DNA of 64,000 bases from UBA9647 sp963739335 (GTDB taxonomy: Bacteria > Bacteroidota > Ignavibacteria > UBA10030), in NCBI GenBank assembly GCA_963739335.1, contig CAVUAC010000086.1, positions 1-64,000 on the forward strand, in the 5' to 3' direction. Both the position numbers and the translations under genes were made by a program. Below, one piece after another: positions 17,434 through 27,412 of the stretch; position 1 is the first letter of the stretch, and every line of letters begins with the position of its first letter. The notes beneath the pieces are model-generated. The model was not told the DNA's origin, searched no databases, and was given only the letters and a program-made list of their open reading frames with translations.

Positions 17434-18681
17434 ATGAATATTCTCGTCCTGAACTGCGGCAGTTCATCGCTCAAATTCCAGATCATCGAGACCGATCTCG
17501 ACATCATTGAGAAAAACGCGGACGTTCAGAAGGCAAAGGGCCTTGTCGAACGCATTGGCGGTCAATCTCTGGCTACGTTGCAGGCAACTGGCAGGCCCGC
17601 ACTCAAGCAGGCTGTTGCCCTGCGCGACCATCGGGCGGCGCTCGATTACGTCATCCGGTGGATCATTTCTTCCGAATCCCACGTCCCCGGCATCCATTCG
17701 CTTGCTGATATTCATGCCGTCGGTCATCGCGTCGTCCACGGCGCGGAGAAGTTCACAAAGTCGATCATCATCGATGACGCGGTCATTCGAGGCGTTGAGG
17801 ATTGTATCGATCTCGCACCGCTGCATAATCCCGCCAACTTGAAGGGGATTCTCGCTGCACGAGAGGTCATGGGCGCCGGCGTCCCACAGGTGGCTGTCTT
17901 CGACACCGGCTTTCACTCCACGATGCCGGAAACATCATATCTGTACGCAATACCATATCAACTGTACCGGAGGCACAAGATCCGCCGCTATGGATTCCAC
18001 GGAACCTCTCACCGATATGTCGCATACCGCTATCGCCAGCTGACAGGAAAGGATCTCGAGGGGACAAATATCATCACGATCCATCTCGGGAATGGATGCT
18101 CCGCCACCGCCATCAAACAGGGTGCTTCGCTGAACACGTCGATGGGTCTGACGCCGCTCGAGGGTCTGGTCATGGGAACACGTGGCGGCGATATCGACCC
18201 ATCCGTCATCGAATTCCTATCCCACAAAGAAGCCATGTCGCTGACCGAAATTGACGCTCTGCTGAACAAGCAGTCGGGATTGCTTGGCCTCTCGGGATTG
18301 ACGAACGACATGCGTGATCTTCTCGCAGAGGAGCAAGACCACCAGGATCGTCGCGCGAAACTTGCTATCGACATTTTCTGTTTACGAGTAAAGAAGTACA
18401 TCGGGGCCTACCTGGCTGAGATGGGAGGTGCGGACGCGATCGTGTTTACTGGCGGCATCGGCGAGAACTCCCCTCCAGTCCGCCAACGCATATGCGCCGG
18501 CCTGGAATGGCTGGGAATAGAACTTGACGAAGAACCGAACGCACAGCTCTACGGCGGCAAAGAAGGTGAAATGGGAAAAAAGAGCAGCAGGGTCAGACTC
18601 TTCGTCATACCGACAAACGAGGAGCTGCTCATCGCGCGTGATACCGTCCGGAGCGTCCGTAACGTTCCGAGACGCTGGTAG
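17434..18681 (+). CDS. ackA: Acetate kinase
   Basis: Cytoplasmic acetate kinase, interconverting acetyl phosphate plus ADP with acetate plus ATP. The 415-residue sequence opens with the family start MNILVLNCGSSSLKFQ and contains VGHRVVHGAEKF, FDTGFHSTMPE, YGFHGTSHRYV, HLGNGCSATAI, NTSMGLTPLEGL, GTRGGDIDPS and VFTGGIGENSP. Length is slightly above the usual 400. It is a single gene, divergent from the helicase remnant across about 160-200 bp, and is followed by a strong terminator. No phosphotransacetylase gene is adjacent, so its partner must be elsewhere. Confidence 0.95.
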   Translation: MNILVLNCGSSSLKFQIIETDLDIIEKNADVQKAKGLVERIGGQSLATLQATGRPALKQAVALRDHRAALDYVIRWIISSESHVPGIHSLADIHAVGHRVVHGAEKFTKSIIIDDAVIRGVEDCIDLAPLHNPANLKGILAAREVMGAGVPQVAVFDTGFHSTMPETSYLYAIPYQLYRRHKIRRYGFHGTSHRYVAYRYRQLTGKDLEGTNIITIHLGNGCSATAIKQGASLNTSMGLTPLEGLVMGTRGGDIDPSVIEFLSHKEAMSLTEIDALLNKQSGLLGLSGLTNDMRDLLAEEQDHQDRRAKLAIDIFCLRVKKYIGAYLAEMGGADAIVFTGGIGENSPPVRQRICAGLEWLGIELDEEPNAQLYGGKEGEMGKKSSRVRLFVIPTNEELLIARDTVRSVRNVPRRW

Positions 18682-18718
18682 GATCGGTAATCGAAACGTT
18701 GAACACACAACGTTGGGG

Positions 18719-18760
18719 AGCACGGAACATCACGATGGATTTGTTCCGTGCTTTTCTTTT
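18719..18760 (+). terminator. Rho-independent terminator after ackA
   Basis: A perfect 10-bp stem (AGCACGGAAC / GTTCCGTGCT) with a 14-nt loop is followed by TTTCTTTT on the plus strand. It lies 37 bp after the acetate kinase stop codon. Confidence 0.85.
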
Positions 18761-18807
18761 CCGGGGTAGGGTAATAGGTTTTTGAGTTTCCAATTCCGAA
18801 GATAAAG

Positions 18808-18909
18808 ATGAACCGCAAAGACCGCCGAGGGTGCAAGATCTTTAAGGTTTTGTAGAAAGAGGAAAGCCGAACATTTTCTTTGCGGTCCTTTGCGCCCTTG
18901 GCGGTTCGT
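18808..18909. repeat. Palindromic intergenic repeat (AACCGCAAAG type)
   Basis: A left arm with GAACCGCAAAGACCGCCGAG and a right arm with CTTTGCGCCCTTGGCGGTTC are imperfect complements separated by about 45 bp. The arms have small indels, as in old copies of dispersed palindromic elements. It lies between ackA and the copper regulator and has no coding potential. Confidence 0.55.
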
Positions 18910-18951
18910 TTTCCGATATCCTGCTAAGTGCACCATTCAGAGGGAGACGAC

Positions 18952-19596
18952 ATGCCCGAAAGCAAGCATACAAAGAATGACGTGAGAAGCACAACGTTGT
19001 ATGTCAAGAACATGGTTTGCGATCGCTGTATCCGCGTTGTGCGTGACGAGCTGACGAAGATCAAACTCGATGTGCGCAGCGTAACCCTCGGCGAAGTGGT
19101 GGTGGCAGGGGCAACAAGGGAACTCCCGATGGACGGGATCAAATCCGTGCTTGAGCAAAACGGCTTTGAACTCATCGAAGATCGAAAAGCGAAGACCATC
19201 GAACGATTGAAGCTGGCAATCATCAAGCTTGTGCGCGAAGATTGCGAGGGCCAGGACCGAAAGCTCAAGTATTCAGTGCATCTGAGCAAGGAATTGGGAC
19301 TCGATTACCATTATCTCAGCACACTTTTTTCTTCTGTTGAGAATGTAACGATCGAGCAATACATCATTCTCCAGCGCATTGAGCGCGCAAAAGAGCTCTT
19401 GAAGTATGGCGAACTGACACTGAGTGAAATCGCATTCAAACTCGGTTACAGCAGTGTTCAGCACCTATCGAATCAGTTCAAGCACACGACGGGATTCACG
19501 CCGAGTGCATTCAGGTCTCTGACAAGTCAGTTGAGAAAGCCACTCGACCGTGTTTCCGGTCCATTGCCCTCCGCGCTAATAGCCCACCCCAAATAG
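18952..19596 (+). CDS. HMA-domain / AraC-type transcriptional regulator of the copper genes
   Basis: A probable metal-responsive transcription factor (214 residues). The ATG at 18952 has AGGGAGA a few bases upstream. Residues 10-75 form a heavy-metal-associated-like domain with a CxxC metal site in NMVCDRCIRVV. Residues 90-190 carry the AraC/XylS double helix-turn-helix (LSEIAFKLGYSSVQHLSNQF, TTGFTPSAFR). It lies directly upstream of CopZ and CopA on the same strand, separated from them by two repeat elements. Regulators of this arrangement are frequent beside copper ATPases in FCB bacteria. I infer that copper binding at the CxxC controls DNA binding; the sign of regulation cannot be read. 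Confidence 0.8.
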   Translation: MPESKHTKNDVRSTTLYVKNMVCDRCIRVVRDELTKIKLDVRSVTLGEVVVAGATRELPMDGIKSVLEQNGFELIEDRKAKTIERLKLAIIKLVREDCEGQDRKLKYSVHLSKELGLDYHYLSTLFSSVENVTIEQYIILQRIERAKELLKYGELTLSEIAFKLGYSSVQHLSNQFKHTTGFTPSAFRSLTSQLRKPLDRVSGPLPSALIAHPK

Positions 19597-19686
19597 CGCA
19601 CTGGCTCGAACCTAGTCCTACAAGCCGACAAAGAATCGATTGTGCCACACTGATGAGGTGCAGCAGCATTTCCTTTTCGTGCATAC

Positions 19687-19807
19687 AAAATCCCCCCAAC
19701 CTCCTTTTCCAAAGGGAGAGGTGATGGTCTGAGTCCACGAAGTCCACGTGCCTGAAGACTCATGTTCATGCTTTCCCCTTTCTTAAAGGGGGTACGGGGG
19801 ATTTAAT
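19687..19807. repeat. Palindromic repeat with AAATCCCCC ends
   Basis: The segment begins AAAATCCCCCCAACCTCCTTT and ends with AAAGGGGGTACGGGGGATTT, so its ends are imperfect inverted repeats of about 20 bp. Further complementary CCTTT/AAAGG blocks lie inside. It carries no open frame and lies between the regulator and copZ. This end type is common among small non-autonomous elements of several phyla. Confidence 0.6.
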
Positions 19808-19968
19808 TTTGGACTACATTCAACGCCGCGATCCACAGTTTTCCGATGATCCGCCCTTGATTGGCTGACTAAGCAGATCCTGGCCCATCTCAGAAGTCTA
19901 TAACAAGAAATCACAAAAATGTAACGCGTTTATGGTGTCGAAGTCGCATATTGGATCGGGAAATGAAA

Positions 19969-20192
19969 CTGGAACCCGTCTCAAAAACCGGTGTCACTCC
20001 CGAATGTCCGTCTCGATTCGATGAATCGAGACGAGACCTCGTCCCGTTTCGTGGGACGGGTTTCTATCGGGAGTCCAGAATGCGCTGTCTGGATTCCCGC
20101 TTTCCCGCTCGACAACAGCGGGACGCACAAAACGCGAAGACGTGCGGGAATGACAACTATTCTTGTGGAGTGATATCCGAGATGGCTTCTAA
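19969..20192. repeat. TIR-bounded non-coding element, copy A
   Basis: The left end GGAACCCGTCTCAAAAACCG and the right end CCGAGATGGCTTCTAA are diverged versions of the terminal inverted repeat seen intact around 54907-55329. Inside are self-complementary hairpin cassettes (TCTCGATTCGATGAATCGAGA; CGTCCCGTTTCGTGGGACG). Blocks GTGTCACTCCCGAATGTCC and GCGGGAATGACAACTA are shared with the 55-kb copy. It lies about 30 bp upstream of copZ, so it may affect that operon's promoter region. Confidence 0.75.
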
Positions 20193-20223
20193 TTCCAACA
20201 ACCCTGCTCAGGGAGAAATAGCA

Positions 20224-20436
20224 ATGAAGACTCACGAACTCGTAATTGAAGGAATGACATGCGGTCATTGCGTTATGCATGTCAAGAAAGAACTCAGCAA
20301 GGTGCACGGCCTCAAGGTTGATGCTGTGGAAATCGGCAAGGCTCGCGTCGAATTCGATGAAGCAACCGTGACGACCGACCAGCTCGCAAAAGCTATCGAG
20401 GAAGCTGGTTACAAGCTCGTTTCGCCATCGCATTGA
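20224..20436 (+). CDS. copZ: CopZ-type copper chaperone
   Basis: A 70-residue cytoplasmic HMA-domain protein that carries Cu(I), with the metal site in IEGMTCGHCVMHV and the usual beta-alpha-beta-beta-alpha-beta length. The ATG at 20224 has AGGGAGA eight bases upstream; the frame is open far to the left through repeat DNA, but this is not protein. It lies 35 bp before copA in the same direction and should deliver copper to that ATPase. Confidence 0.9.
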   Translation: MKTHELVIEGMTCGHCVMHVKKELSKVHGLKVDAVEIGKARVEFDEATVTTDQLAKAIEEAGYKLVSPSH

Positions 20437-20471
20437 TCGATCAGTATGCATTTCGAAAGCAGGAACGCTCG

Positions 20472-22712
20472 ATGAAGACCATTGAGACCATGACACTTCC
20501 CGTGGAGGGGATGACATGTGCCAGCTGCGTGGCACGCGTGGAGAAGGTCCTCAAGCGCGTGGAAGGCGTGGAGTCCGCCGCCGTCAACCTGGCATCCGAA
20601 CGCGTGACGCTGTCTTTTGATATGACCAGGGCATCGCTTGGTCAACTTGCTACGGTCGTTGAGGAAGCGGGCTACAAGCTCCTTCTCCCCTCACCCACCA
20701 TCAAGCCCGCTGGCGCGGATCTCGCCCCGATTGACATTCATCTGGACAAAGCATATCGAAAGCTGAAATCGGATTTTCTGTTGAGTGTAGTCCTCACTGC
20801 GCCGATCATGCTTGTCAGCATGATCAGCATGACCGATTGGTTCATGCGGTGGTCCCCTCTTTCGATGGACGAGCTCAACAAAATGCTCTTCCTCGTCACC
20901 ACGGTGGTAGTCTTCGTTCCGGGGAGGCGCTTCTTCCAGTCTGCCTGGAAGCTGGCGAAACACTTTTCTGCAGATATGAACACGCTTGTTGCCGTAGGGA
21001 CAGGCACTGCCTATGTCTTCAGCTCATTGGTCGCTTTGTTTCCCGGGTGGATTCCGACGGCTGCGGCGGCCAACAATCTGTATTTCGACACTGCGGCCAC
21101 GATTACGACCCTCATCTTGATGGGGAGGGTGCTCGAAACCAAGGCAAAGAGGAGGACGACGGATGCCATCAAGAAGCTTCTGGGCTTGCAGCCCAAAACT
21201 GCGCTTGTCCGCCGCAAGGGGACCGAGCTCACGATTGCTGTCTCGGATCTCATTCTTGACGACACCGTGATTGTTCGACCAGGGGAGAAAATACCTGTCG
21301 ACGGCATCGTCACCGGCGGCTACACGTCAGTCGATGAATCTCTTGTAACCGGCGAAAGCATGCCGGTCGACAAGGTGATCGGCCAAACCGTCATCGGGGG
21401 CACCATCAACAAGAACGGCAGCATCGAGTTCCGAACGACAGCAGTCGGGAGGGACACGGTGATCGCTCACATCGTCAGGCTCGTCGAGGAAGCCCAGGGA
21501 TCGAAGGCGCCAATACAGGCGCTGGCAGACAAGATCGCGAGCGTCTTCGTGCCCACCGTTATTGGCATCGGGCTCGTGACATTCATCCTTTGGTATTTTG
21601 TCGGTGGATTACCCTTCACCGGCTCGATGATCAATTTCATCGCCGTCCTGATCATCGCTTGCCCCTGCGCCCTCGGACTTGCGACGCCCACCGCCATCAT
21701 GGTCGGCACCGGGCTGGGTGCCACACGCGGAATCTTAATCAAGAACGCTGAAAGCCTCGAGCGTGCGCAGAAAATCCATACGGTCGTTCTGGACAAGACC
21801 GGCACCGTTACTGATGGAAAAGCATCGGTCACCGACTTCATCGCACTGAACGGATTCAGCGAGAATATCGTTCTCCAACGTGCAGCGTCCCTCGAAAGCA
21901 AATCGGAGCACCCATTGGGTCGTGCAGTTGTGGAGTATGCCGGTCGGCTTCATGTCGAATTGAACGGCGTTGAATCATTCGATTCTATGCCGGGATCCGG
22001 ACTGCGCGGACTCGTGCACGGCGACATCGTTGTTATCGGCAATCAGGCGTTGATGAAAGAACTTTCCATTGACATATCGGCTGCGGATCAGATAAGCTCC
22101 GGCCTTTCCGGCCGGGGGATTGCACCTGTTTTCGTAGCCATCCATGGGACAGTCTCCGGGGTATTCGGCATTGCTGATCGGATCAAGCCCAGTTCCAGAG
22201 CGGCGATCGAGGAACTGAAGAAGATGGGTCTCCACGTCGTGATGATCACTGGCGACAATGAACGCACGGCGCGGGCTATTGCAGAGCAGGCCGGCGTTGA
22301 TTCCGTGATTGCCGAAGTGCGGCCGCACGAAAAAGCCGGACACATCAAACAATTGCAGGCAAAAGGAATAAGCGTCGCGATGGTAGGCGATGGCGTCAAC
22401 GATGCGCCCGCGCTCGCTCAGGCAGATGTCAGCATCGCGATGGGCACGGGAACAGACGTCGCTATGGAAACAGCAGATATTACTCTGATGCACAGCGACC
22501 TCGCCGGTGTTGTCCAGTCAATAAGACTCTCGAAGCGAACAATCCTCAGTATCAAACAGAACCTCTTCTGGGCATTTCTCTACAACGTGATCGGTATCCC
22601 AGTCGCCGCATTGGGGCTCCTCAATCCGATGGTTGCTGCTGGTGCGATGGCCTTGAGCTCAGTGAGCGTCGTTTCGAACTCCCTCCGGTTGCGGCGATAC
22701 AGATTCTCTTGA
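20472..22712 (+). CDS. copA: Copper-exporting P1B-type ATPase CopA
   Basis: An inner-membrane ATPase that pumps Cu(I) out of the cytoplasm (about 746 residues). The ATG at 20472 has AGGA upstream. Residues 5-70 are one HMA domain with GMTCASC. Transmembrane helices follow, then the actuator loop TGES, the intramembrane metal site CPC in IIACPCALGLATP, the phosphorylation site DKTGTVTDG, the nucleotide-binding HP in SEHPLG, and the hinge GDGVNDAPALAQAD. The CPC motif and HMA type support Cu(I) rather than Zn/Cd. One HMA domain with eight predicted helices is the common form. It is downstream of copZ and the HMA-AraC regulator. Confidence 0.95.
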   Translation: MKTIETMTLPVEGMTCASCVARVEKVLKRVEGVESAAVNLASERVTLSFDMTRASLGQLATVVEEAGYKLLLPSPTIKPAGADLAPIDIHLDKAYRKLKSDFLLSVVLTAPIMLVSMISMTDWFMRWSPLSMDELNKMLFLVTTVVVFVPGRRFFQSAWKLAKHFSADMNTLVAVGTGTAYVFSSLVALFPGWIPTAAAANNLYFDTAATITTLILMGRVLETKAKRRTTDAIKKLLGLQPKTALVRRKGTELTIAVSDLILDDTVIVRPGEKIPVDGIVTGGYTSVDESLVTGESMPVDKVIGQTVIGGTINKNGSIEFRTTAVGRDTVIAHIVRLVEEAQGSKAPIQALADKIASVFVPTVIGIGLVTFILWYFVGGLPFTGSMINFIAVLIIACPCALGLATPTAIMVGTGLGATRGILIKNAESLERAQKIHTVVLDKTGTVTDGKASVTDFIALNGFSENIVLQRAASLESKSEHPLGRAVVEYAGRLHVELNGVESFDSMPGSGLRGLVHGDIVVIGNQALMKELSIDISAADQISSGLSGRGIAPVFVAIHGTVSGVFGIADRIKPSSRAAIEELKKMGLHVVMITGDNERTARAIAEQAGVDSVIAEVRPHEKAGHIKQLQAKGISVAMVGDGVNDAPALAQADVSIAMGTGTDVAMETADITLMHSDLAGVVQSIRLSKRTILSIKQNLFWAFLYNVIGIPVAALGLLNPMVAAGAMALSSVSVVSNSLRLRRYRFS

Positions 22713-22794
22713 GACCGACTATCTCAATGTGCTCGTGTTCATTCCACGATGTCGATCAAGTGGAGAGGCGGACAAACAGCGAAATGAGACTTTG

Positions 22795-23795
22795 TTACCG
22801 GTTCCCCCAGAAATTGCCCGGCAGAAGCCTTACCAGTGAGTCCAGACTGTATGCGCCCACTACTCCGAGACCGCCACTGACCGTTGACACTAGCGGTTCA
22901 TCCAAGCGGATCGAGAAGGGATCCTGACTCGGGTGCGTACTGCTGTAGTAGTCAAAGAGGTTTTTGTCGGCTTGCAGCACGACAAACGTGGCCCATTTGA
23001 AGATGAGTCTATTAGATCGGTACTGGGAGTTTACTACGTTCACAATCGCCCTATAGTATCCGTTCTTGTAGAACAATCCGATTTGAGACATCGAAGGAGT
23101 AACCGTCAGTTGCGGATATCTCGGGAAATCGAGGCTGTAGTTCGACGAATCTGCCGATGAGATAGGGATCTCAACTCGCTCTTCTATCCACCTTGACCCT
23201 TTAAGTACGTCATAGGTACAGAAGAAGCCGACCGACGTAGCCCTTGGAAACACCGGACATCTGCACGATGATGTTTATTGGAGTGTCTTGTGAATATTTG
23301 TCCGGGCGATCGAGTACCTGTGCCATATAATCCGAAAGTAGAATCGTCGAATCGACCCGGTACGACGACAGTGGCAGTTGCGACGCCATACAGCAGCGAC
23401 TGAACGATCACTTGATAGGATTCTCCCCACCGAGGTATGAAAGGGTTGAGGACAAACGCTCGCAGAGGAAATTTGTACCGGCTCGTGTCCGTGCGCGCTA
23501 ACAGCGTGTCTGTCAAAAAGTATAGCCCATTGGAAGCCCTGATTGAGACAATTGCATCTGTGACTGAGTTGTCTGATGTGTACGACGTCGCATCGTATGT
23601 GGGTGACATATAGCTCTGCTGCACCCGCACGAACTGCACCTGACGATCCGTCGAAAGCACCGAGAAGACAACCATTTCTTGATCGAGGGGTGCCCTCGGA
23701 TCGAAGGATTGGTTGCAGGCTAGAAGCAAAGCTCCAAGCATAGATGCTGCGACCAAGACCCGCATCGTCATCGGGAATAACCTGGCATTTCTCAT
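22795..23795 (-). pseudogene. DUF4249-type outer-membrane lipoprotein, frameshifted
   Basis: A Bacteroidota-type lipoprotein of the DUF4249 group. The N-terminal piece (from 23795, or an inner ATG near 23765) has a lipobox in GALLLACNQ, followed by PLDQEMVVFSVLSTDRQ. It leaves frame after DSTFGLYGTGT. A second frame carries QDTPINIIVQMSGVSKGYVG and LLLY. A third (22795-23253) carries YDVLKGSRWIEERVEIP through the C-terminus. Both shifts are equivalent to one inserted base, near 23300 and 23220. DUF4249 genes usually sit beside a TonB-dependent receptor; none is present here. It is the last gene of a three-gene surface-protein cluster. Whether the shifts are real or errors is open. Confidence 0.65.
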
Positions 23796-23882
23796 TTGAG
23801 ATCTTCTGAGACGAACTCGACTCCGGCCTTATTGACGCCAGCATCAATCCGATAGAGAAGGCATAAGACACCCACGCCTCAA

Positions 23883-26065
23883 CTACTTCAAGAGCAAGAG
23901 CTTCCTGGTTACAATGCCTTCCCTGCTCTGCAGGGAATAGTAATAGACACCACTTGCGTACGCGGCAGCATCGAATGTCGTCTCGTAGCGCCCAGCCTTC
24001 AGATCTTGATTCACGAGAGTAGTTACTTGTCTTCCAAGCACATCAAAAACCTTAAGCGAGGTGAAACCGGACTTCCCAACGGTGAAGCTGATCCGTGTGC
24101 TCGCATTGAACGGATTGGGGTAGTTCTGTGACAAAGAAAGCTGACTTGGAATCACAGATTTTTCATAGTCACGCACCGCTACGACAGATCCGGGTGGAGT
24201 TGTGCTTAGAATGGCACCGCCTTCTCCCACAATAATTCCATGGATTGGATCAACAAATGACACAGCATAGAGAGAGGAATTTGATCCTGACGACTGGCTC
24301 GCCCAGGTCAATCCTCCATCCGTTGTTTGAAGGATTGTCATGCTGTCACCAACAGCAAAACCATTATACGCATCCGCGAGCCAGACGCCGCGCAAGGCAT
24401 TCGTCGTACCGCTCGGGCGCGGGTTCCACGTCGCGCCTCCATCAGTCGTTCGAAGTATCGTTCCGTTGTTTCCTACAACAATCCCCGTGCTTGGTGTGCC
24501 ATAGGAGACTCCAAGGAGCAAGCAGACGTATGTTCCGGTTGTCGATGAAAGCCACGTATTACCGCTGTTTGTCGTACGAAGAATGATGCCAAGATCAAAC
24601 ACAGCACTTCCTCCCACGACAGTCGCACTGGTTAACGAACTGAAGGACACCCCGTACAACCGTGAAGATTGGCCAACCGACAGGCGAGTCCACCCTGCGC
24701 CCCCATTTGTGGTACGCCATATCAAGCTTTCACCGAAAATTGACTTCGCATCATTCGGATCTCTCAAGGTATCCTTCCCCCCCACCACAAAGCCAATGCT
24801 CGGACTTCCGAAAGAGACTCCTGAGAAAGTTATGATCGTCCCATATGATGTGGTGATCGTCTGGCCAACCCAAGAATCTGCCTGCGTCTGTCGTACGAAG
24901 AATCGTCTTATCCAAACCGACCACGACTGCGGTGTCCCCGTCAACAAAAGAAATTCCTTGCAGGTGCGTTGTCGTGCCGCTGGCCTGAGGGTTCCATGTC
25001 GGTACCGCCGTCAGTGGTGCGCAGTATCGTTCCCGCGTATCCGACAACAGTTCCTTGAAGCGGGCCAGTAAACTGCACAGCGTACAGCGGCGCTCTTGGC
25101 CCAGGGGTCACAAGTAACCACGACGCTCCTCCGTCCGTGGTTCGATAAACCACACCATACGACCCAACGATGGTCCCCACGCTGGCGTTTGTGAATGATA
25201 TTGCCGTATACCAGTAGGTGGCCCCACCAGCCTGCAATGTCCACGTTGCGCCACCATCAGTCGTTCGAAATACTATACCATTATCCCCACCGATCGTTCC
25301 GGTCTTTGCATCGGAGAACGAGACAGCATTCAGGGGGGTCGTAATGCCGCTTTGCTGGAGGGTCCAGGTGTTTCCCGCGTCGGTCGTGTGAAGGATTGTC
25401 CCGAACTCTCCTACAGCAGTCCCAGTATTAGCATCCGGAAACGATGCGCCGTACAACGAATAATCTGTTCCACTGACTTGACGGTTCCACATCGCTCCCC
25501 CATTTGTGGTTCGCAGAATCGCGCCATATGATCCAGTGATCGTTCCATTGCTGGCATCATTGAAAGACACCGAATACAGGGCACTGGCTGGTGCGCCATA
25601 TTGAACAATCCAGTTGTGCCCACCATCCGTTGTCCGGAATATCGTCCCGGCATCGCCTACGATCGTTCCTGTGGTTGAATTCACGAACGCCACACTGTAA
25701 AGCGCATTGGTCGTTCCCACAGACTGTGTCATCCATATTGTCCCTCCGTTCGTTGTCCTCAGCACCGTCCCCTCATCTCCGACAACCACCCCCGTGTTCA
25801 CATCCGTAAACCACACACCGTAGAGATTCACCAGCGTCCTGCTCGATTGCACCTTCCATGTCGAGCCACCGTCAGTGCTCTTCATCACCGTGCCTTGATC
25901 GCCAACAGCATAGATGACATTCGGATTGACAGTCTGAACAGCTCTCAGGTGGTTTCCTCTAGGAAGGGGGTTTTGCCAGTACCAGGATTGCTGGGCAGAA
26001 GATTGGTATGGTACAGAAGGAATCGTTAGAGCGACTGACACCACAAGGAGAAATTCTCTTTTCAT
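23883..26065 (-). pseudogene. Ycf48-like repeat protein with T9SS sorting domain, frameshifted
   Basis: A secreted protein of about 725 residues made of 40-45-residue beta-propeller repeats with the pattern GTxxRTTDGGxTW and VGxxGTI, as in Ycf48/BNR-like proteins. It has a signal peptide at the N-terminus (ATG at 26063-26065; SAQQ near residue 27). The C-terminus is a T9SS sorting domain: SLSQNYPNPFNASTRISF, VFDVLGRQV, SGVYYYSLQ and terminal KLLLLK. The frame is broken twice, near 25005 (after RTTDGGT) and near 24895 (after RTTDAG). Each break is equivalent to one inserted base, and reading resumes in register with the repeat. It follows the carboxypeptidase-like lipoprotein by 11 bp. Confidence 0.8.
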
Positions 26066-26076
26066 GATCACACCTG

Positions 26077-27189
26077 CTAGAATCGCACCTTGAATGCAAT
26101 CCGTGGCTGGTTCTGAGCTGCGTTCGATGAATAAATCCCGATTGGATAAACTGTCCCGCCCTTGATCTCAACTCCGTACATGCTTCCGCTCGCTAGATAG
26201 TCTGTGAGCAACTTGGTCAGTCCATCCGTTCCGAGCACCGTCCAATACTTTGCCGACGAAGCACCCCCAATGGACCCGGAAAACAGAAGCGGTCCGAGCG
26301 AAGGTCGCGTGTTGTAAGTTACGCCCCCGCCCCACATTGATTCTACCGCAAACGTCTGGATGCCGAATGGTGGATATGGCGCATCTGTACACAATTCAAG
26401 GTTCCCCTCCAGCAGGGAGACGCGATCATCCGTCAGGAGCTGAGGGAAATCAAACGTGAGAAGTATGTTCCGTTCAACCTTATCGTGATACACGCCTAGG
26501 CTATCATAACCATTCGCTCTCAAGTACAGGATTTGATTGTTCGGCCACAGTGGCAAATACGCCGAGGGCAGGGCCTGATCCACATAGTAAAACGCATATA
26601 CATGACCCTGCAAAACAGAATCGCGCTTGAGGATCGCATCAAATGTCGTGTCCGGCGTAGTCAGAGAAATTGCTGATTTGAAGGCGATATAATTTGGATG
26701 AATTATGATGAGGGTATCGGTCACCCTGGGTGCCTTGTGGAATTCGTAACGCCCGGAGATATCTGTGTAGTCGGCGAAACCGCCCAGCACCACTCTCGCC
26801 CCCTTGATTGGACCGTCAACAGCGTTTGTCACAAATCCCGACAAGTTGGTGCTCTGGAAGCCCAGATACACAAAGTGTGTCAGATCGGAGTTGACCTCGA
26901 TTGACTGTGAGTAATTGTCGCAGCCTGCTTTCTCTGCGGTGAGGATTTGTGTTCCTCCGGGAACTGCACGAATCTCATACCGACCATCTGAACCAGACGT
27001 GCTGCTGAGTCCAGCGCACTTAACCACAACGCCAGGCAGTGGATCTGTTGAACCGACAAGATACGTTTTGCCGGACACAGTCCAAGCTTGCTGGCTCGCT
27101 TGAGTGGGGGCGTTATCAGAGTTGCCGCATTTGACAAACAGAATGGATGGGGTCGTCAACAACAAGAGTAGAAGTAGGCGGACGGCCAT
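26077..27189 (-). CDS. Secreted protein with carboxypeptidase-regulatory-like domains
   Basis: A cell-surface or periplasmic protein of about 370 residues of unknown function. I start at the ATG at 27187-27189, which opens a hydrophobic signal (MAVRLLLLLLLTTPSILF) followed by a Cys in VKCGNS; the lipobox is not canonical. Two beta-sandwich modules of the carboxypeptidase-regulatory type follow (SGKTYLVGSTDPLPGVVVKC, then LSGFVTNAVDGPIKGARVVL and GRYEFHKAP). The C-terminal half resembles no family I can name. It heads a cluster with the T9SS protein and the DUF4249 lipoprotein, all on the minus strand with short gaps, so all three probably form one surface-exposed set. Confidence 0.65.
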   Translation of the reverse strand: MAVRLLLLLLLTTPSILFVKCGNSDNAPTQASQQAWTVSGKTYLVGSTDPLPGVVVKCAGLSSTSGSDGRYEIRAVPGGTQILTAEKAGCDNYSQSIEVNSDLTHFVYLGFQSTNLSGFVTNAVDGPIKGARVVLGGFADYTDISGRYEFHKAPRVTDTLIIIHPNYIAFKSAISLTTPDTTFDAILKRDSVLQGHVYAFYYVDQALPSAYLPLWPNNQILYLRANGYDSLGVYHDKVERNILLTFDFPQLLTDDRVSLLEGNLELCTDAPYPPFGIQTFAVESMWGGGVTYNTRPSLGPLLFSGSIGGASSAKYWTVLGTDGLTKLLTDYLASGSMYGVEIKGGTVYPIGIYSSNAAQNQPRIAFKVRF

Positions 27190-27412
27190 ACATCGCCGGA
27201 CGTCTCTGCGAAGAAACGAGTCCACTTGCTGGCAAAGCGGTTGACAGTTCCTCCCCATAGGTCCCTCGCCTTCAGTTGCTTATCGCACGTTGTAAAGGAA
27301 AGTAATTCCAATGATGATGTCAATCTGACTGTACTTTTTGCTGGAATTTCAGGCATTTTTTTCGCATTCTGATTAGTTCAACGAGGCTCTTTCACATCCT
27401 CAAACTATCGAC

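Noticed and set aside
19951..20223. N-terminal extension of CopZ
   Set aside because: The frame runs through repeat element copy A; the real start has a ribosome site at 20224 and gives the normal family length.
23883..26065. Programmed +1 frameshifting in the Ycf48-like gene
   Set aside because: The two break points share no slippery sequence or common structure, and similar shifts occur in unrelated genes, so assembly error or decay is simpler.
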